Shown one piece after another: positions 60,214 to 64,000 of a stretch of 64,000 nucleotides of DNA. A program made the translations under genes and the position numbers. The DNA is from Hirsutella rhossiliensis (lineage: Eukaryota; Ascomycota; Sordariomycetes; Hypocreales; Ophiocordycipitaceae), in NCBI RefSeq assembly GCF_020360975.1, contig NW_025408672.1:1054001-1118000 (forward strand). Reading direction: 5' to 3'. Under the pieces are notes generated by a model. The model saw only the letters and a program-made list of their open reading frames with translations, did not search any database and had not been told where the DNA came from. Within the stretch, counting starts at the first letter, position 1, and the number at the start of each line of letters is the position of its first letter.

Positions 60214-61575
60214 TTAGTGTCGGACAGTCGAGTTTGAGTTTCCCTGAAGGCTTGGGAAATTGACTCCGGGTTTACCTGTTGAAGTTAGCGCTCGGCTCGT
60301 TGATGAGTTGGTTCGGTTTCTTACGAACTCCGGAACAAAACTGGTCTCCTCCTCTCTATCTTCTTCGTCCACTTCGACTCCTTCGGCCACCACGCCTTTA
60401 TACACCTTTCCACTAGGGTCACTGCCAAACACTAAATCGCATAGTGGATCTTCCAGCTCACCAAGGCCTACCGCATCCCCATGTCCAACAATTTCTTTGG
60501 CAGTATATCCAAGCTCGTCGCGTGTCGGGCTCTGGCAGGATGAAGTTGAAACGGGCTCTTCGTGCTTAATCTTGACGCGTATCTCTTCCTTGACTTGCTC
60601 CTCTTGCTTAACGCGCTTCTTGCGTCTAGAGGCTGGGCTTATGTCTTCTTGCTTGACCCTCCGTTTCTTGTCTTCCTTGACTGGCGTCGAGCATTGATCT
60701 GGCCTCAACGGTGTGACCGGCTCCTGCTTATCAACCACATCCGTGGATGTCAGAACGACTAGCACCTTCAACTGCCCTGCTTGGTTGTTCGAAAAGTGCC
60801 CCGATGCGAGCATGCTTGACGGTGTCGTGTACTTGTCGGTGTTTGGAACGGTAACGATTTTCTTGCCAGAGAAGGTCGAAGCGTAAGAAAGGTTCCAGAG
60901 ATCTTTATTGGCAGGATCGATCGTGGGCGGAAGCGGACGGAGGTGATCGAATAAAGTCTCGGTGAACGAGGGCCAAGTCAGTAGATCTGCCGAGGGAAAC
61001 TTGATCACCGTATCCTTCAGAGGCAGCACCGTCTCTGGAACCTCCACTGCAAGCCCGTTGAAGTACCTGGTCTCCAAACTCACAAGCAGCAGGCTTACAT
61101 GGACCCACTGGTAGCCAGTTCGTTGCCTCGCAGGCTTCCTGGTGCTGCCTTTGGAGTTTTGAATGGCTCGACTGGCCGTTGATGCGACGGTCATGAACTG
61201 GGGATTGCTTGACGCCTCGAAGGGAGGTATGCGTGCCCGTGTATTCATCGCACCGGTACCAGCAACTTCATTGGGGAGTAGTTGGGCGGCGTGTCCAACG
61301 CCGATGGATGACACTGGTTTCAGTCTGTCACGCAGCAGCTGACTTGCTGGACTGACTGGCCGTGGCGGAGAGTCCTCGACCTCGACCACCTCATCATATG
61401 GGCCAGGAAGTGCCGGAGTTTTAGACCTGGCCCGACGCTGCGGCCGAAAGGGGTTGGCCAAGCCGCAACGGCCGCAATAGTTCGCGCCAACGTATATGGT
61501 AGTGAAGAGGTCATAGTGCTTCTGTCCGGCTTGGACGCAGTAGACATGCTCAGGGGGAATCTGTGGAGGGCCCAT
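60214..61575 (-). CDS. Unknown partner protein with CxxC motif and repeated SUMO-type motifs
   Basis: A 453-aa open frame converging on the integrase. The frame opens at 61716, but the first 47 residues are hydrophobic and look like 5' leader, so I prefer the ATG at 61575 (MGPPQIPPEH). Visible: an N-terminal YCVQAG...YCGRCGLANP metal-binding candidate (about residues 12-40); a basic, Pro-rich linker (RPQRRARSKTP); a central globular-looking part (about 155-290, with GYQWVHVSLLLVSLETRYF); then a Lys-rich region with RVKQED, KKRVKQEE, VKEE and IKHEE, matching the psi-K-x-E SUMO consensus, beside RRKKR-type nuclear signals; and an acidic tail with DEEDREEE. No stop or shift. I know no family for it. 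It is probably a nuclear accessory factor of the element. Confidence 0.65.
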   Translation of the reverse strand: MGPPQIPPEHVYCVQAGQKHYDLFTTIYVGANYCGRCGLANPFRPQRRARSKTPALPGPYDEVVEVEDSPPRPVSPASQLLRDRLKPVSSIGVGHAAQLLPNEVAGTGAMNTRARIPPFEASSNPQFMTVASTASRAIQNSKGSTRKPARQRTGYQWVHVSLLLVSLETRYFNGLAVEVPETVLPLKDTVIKFPSADLLTWPSFTETLFDHLRPLPPTIDPANKDLWNLSYASTFSGKKIVTVPNTDKYTTPSSMLASGHFSNNQAGQLKVLVVLTSTDVVDKQEPVTPLRPDQCSTPVKEDKKRRVKQEDISPASRRKKRVKQEEQVKEEIRVKIKHEEPVSTSSCQSPTRDELGYTAKEIVGHGDAVGLGELEDPLCDLVFGSDPSGKVYKGVVAEGVEVDEEDREEETSFVPEFVRNRTNSSTSRALTSTGKPGVNFPSLQGNSNSTVRH

Positions 61576-62350
61576 TTCGGTTGAGGAGAAGAGGTAGAAC
61601 CAGGGGAAAAGGAGGACAAATAGGATCGGACTCGGAAACGGGATTTTAATATAAGCAGAATAGTTACAGAACAATATCCCCTTGCCATGGCGAATGAAGA
61701 TCGCCAGGCTTAGCAAGAGACTTCAACGCTAGTCCGGTGCTGACCAGTAGCGGGATTACTGCGGTAATCCTCTGCTGCCTCATGGCGCCGCTCCTCGTCC
61801 CAGTTACTCCTATGAACGTTAGGATGAAAACTGAACACAGCTGTGGTGGCCAGGAGGGGAAGTGGAAACATTAAAGTCCAAAGTTTCAACTCGGCACCGT
61901 ATAGCAGAAGACCTCAAACTCTCGTGTGTATTTGCATTCTTTGTCTGTAGGGGCCCGGCTTTCACAAGTTCCCAGCGTCATCCAGGGGAGGGGACTTGGC
62001 GATATTCGCCGTCTTTGTCTTTGGTATTGTCGCTGTCTTCGGGCCGCGACAATACCAAAGTAAAGTTGTTGGCGAAAACACCGCGCCGCTCGCTCGATTT
62101 CACTTGGAAAAATATCGATCAGCTTTTCAGGAACGAATTTTGGGTACAGCATCATGCGCATCCATACGTGTGTAAGTGGTTTGCGAGCCGGATACCATTT
62201 TACGACTGGTGCGGCAAACTGGCAATTAGACTGGCAGAGGGATGACCGTGCGGGCCCGCTGCTAGTCCGCAGTACATACTCTCATGCTGACCTGAAGTAT
62301 CCGGATGACCAGGGGGCTGGGCGCCTAAACCCAAAAGAAAATGACAGGGA
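61576..62350. other. Non-coding end of the element with a perfect hairpin
   Basis: The upstream region of the unknown gene and the right subterminal region. It holds the hairpin at 62019-62060 and a GACCAGTAGCGGGATTACTGCGG-type repeat near 61741-61763. The short ORFs here are not convincing. Confidence 0.5.
62019..62060. repeat. Perfect 15-bp stem, 12-nt loop
   Basis: CTTTGGTATTGTCGC (62019-62033) pairs with GCGACAATACCAAAG (62046-62060). No U-tract follows. It could be a transposase-binding or structural element near the right end, about 300 bp inside the TIR. Confidence 0.8.
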
Positions 62351-62372
62351 GTTTTGCAACAGTGACCCCTAT
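62351..62372 (-). repeat. Right inner TIR of the 5.4-kb element
   Basis: Partner of 57025-57046, followed outward by an imperfect match to about 62398. Confidence 0.9.
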
Positions 62373-62479
62373 CGCCCACCGTAGTTGGGGGCTGACCAGT
62401 TGTCGAGTGCGTAACCGAGGCTTCCACAGGCCTAGCCCGTTACATCTTCAGCCATTCAGGATCGCCTCGAAGCAATTGC

Positions 62480-63352
62480 AAGGCGAGGCCATTCCTGGTA
62501 AACGCTCGTCTTAGGAGGGTTCGATGAATATTTCCAGGTGGTCGAGATATTTCTTGATTACCTTAAGCTGGCCGTTTAATGGGTAATAATCGAAGAGAAT
62601 GACAACCAGACAATAAAAGAGGTCCGCCTGTTCAATTTTAAGGATGCGAAGACCTAAAAACTTATAAAGATTTACATTAAACTCGGATGAAAAAAGCTAA
62701 ACGGCTACTATGACAAGCTGACCTTAACCACTTACGTAACGGCGATTGTTTTCCACCCGTGCAAGAAACGGCGAGCTCTAGAGCAGATTTGGAAGCAGTT
62801 GCTATCTCGCTAGACCTTAGAATGGAACAAGACTTATAAGGGAAACCTGGAGAGACTCCGGGGGAGAAAGGTACAAGGAAAATAACTCATAAGGTGGCCT
62901 GGAATGCCGTTTCAGCATCTAGGAGCAATAGGGTCTTAGACTATATTAAGCGCCGATTAGCATTTATTCGATCATTACTCTATCATATCTCCTAAGGACG
63001 ACAAAATGAACGACCCCCATTGCCAACACAGGAAGAGCTTGATCAAAACCTATTAAAACCACCAGTAGACAACACTCTATATAAAGCTGACCCTATTGCT
63101 TAGTAGAGAGACGTTGGCGTTATGCGTTTTCATCGGCTATTTTATTTAGCTATTGACTTTCTCACTATAGCGTCATCCACCGCCGAAACGGAAAGAGATT
63201 ACAGCACCTGCAGTAGGATAATAATACCACTCAGATCTCGCCTACGGCGTCATATAGTGGCTATAGCTCAGTGCCTTCGTTCATGGAGCCAGGCCGGCAT
63301 ATATGAGTCAACTCTTCCTCTGGCACTCCTTAAAGTGGATAATTGGAGATAA
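62480..63352 (+). pseudogene. hAT transposase, C-terminal half, broken
   Basis: Read-through of the plus strand gives the hAT C-terminal part. It has FLDYLKLAV before a TAA, then KLNGYYDKLTLTTYVTAIVF followed by HPCKKRRALEQIW (the usual KLNKYY...YVAALVLHP), and PIA with two stops at 63101-63106 where WW is expected, then the dimerisation segment LAIDFLTIASSTAETERD...RLRRHIV...CLRSW to the stop at 63352. The stops at 62599 (CAA to TAA), 62812 (CAG to TAG) and 63101-63106 (TGG TGG to TAG TAG) are C-to-T or G-to-A. The DNA-binding N-terminus and first catalytic Asp are absent, perhaps displaced by the neighbouring element. Confidence 0.8.
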
Positions 63353-63560
63353 GTTCTTCAACTGGCGGGCGGGATCCACTAGTGATCGAATCGATCGTCG
63401 ATCGAATCGATTTCGACTTACGATCGATTAATATCGATTGACCGAAGGTTATGATCGTTGTATATCGATCGATAAAGGCTCTGGAATCGGTCGATTCGAT
63501 CAATTCCGAACCTTGGCCAAAGATTAGCGCCAACCGCTAGGCATTCCCTCTCAAGGGCGG
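63353..63560. repeat. ATCGAT-rich stretch after the hAT relic
   Basis: Many overlapping copies of GATCGAATCGAT and ATCGAT-type palindromes between 63384 and 63510, including GATCGAATCGAT twice (63384-63395 and 63400-63411). hAT elements often carry clusters of short subterminal motifs bound by transposase, and this lies just after the hAT stop codon. No gene. Confidence 0.55.
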
Positions 63561-64000
63561 CTCGCAGGCATCACCAAGCACTAGTAGATCACAGTTCCGA
63601 AAGAGGAGGATGTCGCATGAGTTAACCGGGCAGATACATGCCATTGGACGGAAGAGTCGCACTGCTGTGACTCACAGGATGATTTGCTAAAGCTCACATC
63701 AGTGGCTACAAAGAAGTTCGACAGGGAAGTCTGTTCTACCTTATTATCAAGGATACCAGAAGGCTTTAGTGAATCGGTAAGGACCATTCAGCTCCCGTAA
63801 TGTGACCGGTGTATACGTTTGGAGGAGGATTAGGCGGCGGAGCTGTCGTGGATGGGTGACTTTGTCAAGGACCTTGAGTAGATTGAGCGGAATGATTCCT
63901 GTCTCTCGAAAAGCGGCTTTTGTAGTCGTCTCGCGGAATGACTGGGCGCGAACGCCTTGAGTTAAAGCCGGATTCAAGCTTGGTAAACTCCATCTCGTAC
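63561..64000 (-). pseudogene. Third pogo/Fot-type transposase relic, cut by window end
   Basis: The minus-strand frame 63977-63747 reads RAQSFRETTTKAAFRETG and IIPLNLLKVLDKV, matching the region C-terminal to the last catalytic Asp in pogo transposases (compare STIRSAFRKTGIFPFNPQVV in transposon 2). TPVTLREL follows. After a frame change, 63787-63581 gives further family-like sequence (LSNFFVATDVSFS). At the right edge MEFTKLE sits in another frame from the rest, so a third shift exists. The catalytic core lies beyond base 64000. Confidence 0.65.

Larger units (their letters stand above)
56996..62398. mobile_element. About 5.4-kb TIR element with integrase-core transposase and partner gene(s)
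   Basis: A 22-bp perfect inverted repeat (ATAGGGGTCACTGTTGCAAAAC) lies at 57025-57046 and 62351-62372. Similarity continues outward with mismatches (ACGG..GGC, then GGTCAG) for about 28 more bases on each side. Subterminal repeats of a GCTGCGGACCAGCAGC type recur near 57185, 58262, 61740 and, inverted, 62260. Inside are a plus-strand DDE integrase relic (58385-60116), a convergent minus-strand ORF of unknown function (60214-61575) and a possible second minus-strand ORF (57358-58117). No target duplication could be identified, so the outer limits are approximate. Confidence 0.72.

Noticed and set aside
60260..60697. 145-aa plus-strand Ser/Thr-rich ORF
   Set aside because: Antisense to the acidic and Lys-rich tail of the minus-strand ORF.
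63372..63383. GGATCCACTAGT, identical to a common cloning polylinker
   Set aside because: The bases on either side do not continue as a vector; a 12-bp match in palindrome-rich DNA can be chance. Reads across 63360-63390 would settle it.
50000..64000. Starship-type giant element
   Set aside because: No tyrosine-recombinase (DUF3435) captain gene or related cargo was seen.

Overview
The window looks like a filamentous ascomycete (Pezizomycotina) chromosome segment that crosses from a repeat-dense, mutated block into a gene-bearing block. Bases 1 to about 50,300 carry the mark of repeat-induced point mutation (RIP): CA and TG dinucleotides are almost gone, TA is everywhere, CpG is kept, and every frame is full of TAA/TAG. 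From about 50,300 CA and TG return, reading frames open, and a five-exon gene with ordinary fungal introns appears.

The RIP block is a nest of retrotransposons. The oldest recognisable host is a minus-strand Ty3/Gypsy element (RT at 30398-31886, integrase end at 21915-22698). Inserted in or beside it are: a full-length LINE (7205-14575) with a 14-bp target duplication and a second copy (22905-29599); a tRNA-headed SINE (29613-30384) that shares the LINE's 3' end; a Ty1/Copia family with one full element (14627-20855), one deletion derivative (31887-36779), one solo LTR (21438-21914) and one 5'-truncated copy (43421-49289) that is itself split by another LINE; a terminal-repeat retrotransposon in miniature (39096-39686); and four pieces of a second Tad-like LINE family. 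Most boundaries were set from target-site duplications read directly in the sequence.

The right-hand 14 kb holds one apparently intact host-type gene, a FAD-linked oxidoreductase (50326-52217, minus), then two pogo/Fot-type DNA transposons with perfect TIRs of 42 bp and 112 bp. Next comes a roughly 5.4-kb TIR-bounded element (about 57000-62398) that pairs an integrase-core (DDE) transposase relic with one convergent minus-strand gene of unknown function (CxxC motif, repeated SUMO-type motifs) and perhaps a second. It is followed by the C-terminal half of a hAT transposase, an ATCGAT-rich stretch and the end of a third pogo-like relic. These right-hand elements show only scattered C-to-T/G-to-A stops and small indels, not the saturating RIP of the left block.

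The best candidates for something not yet described are the 57-62.4 kb two- or three-gene element, the antisense ORF carried in the 3' part of the LINE, and the strong 5'-G protection of surviving CpA sites in the RIP block. No rRNA, functional tRNA, CRISPR array or prokaryotic operon was seen.
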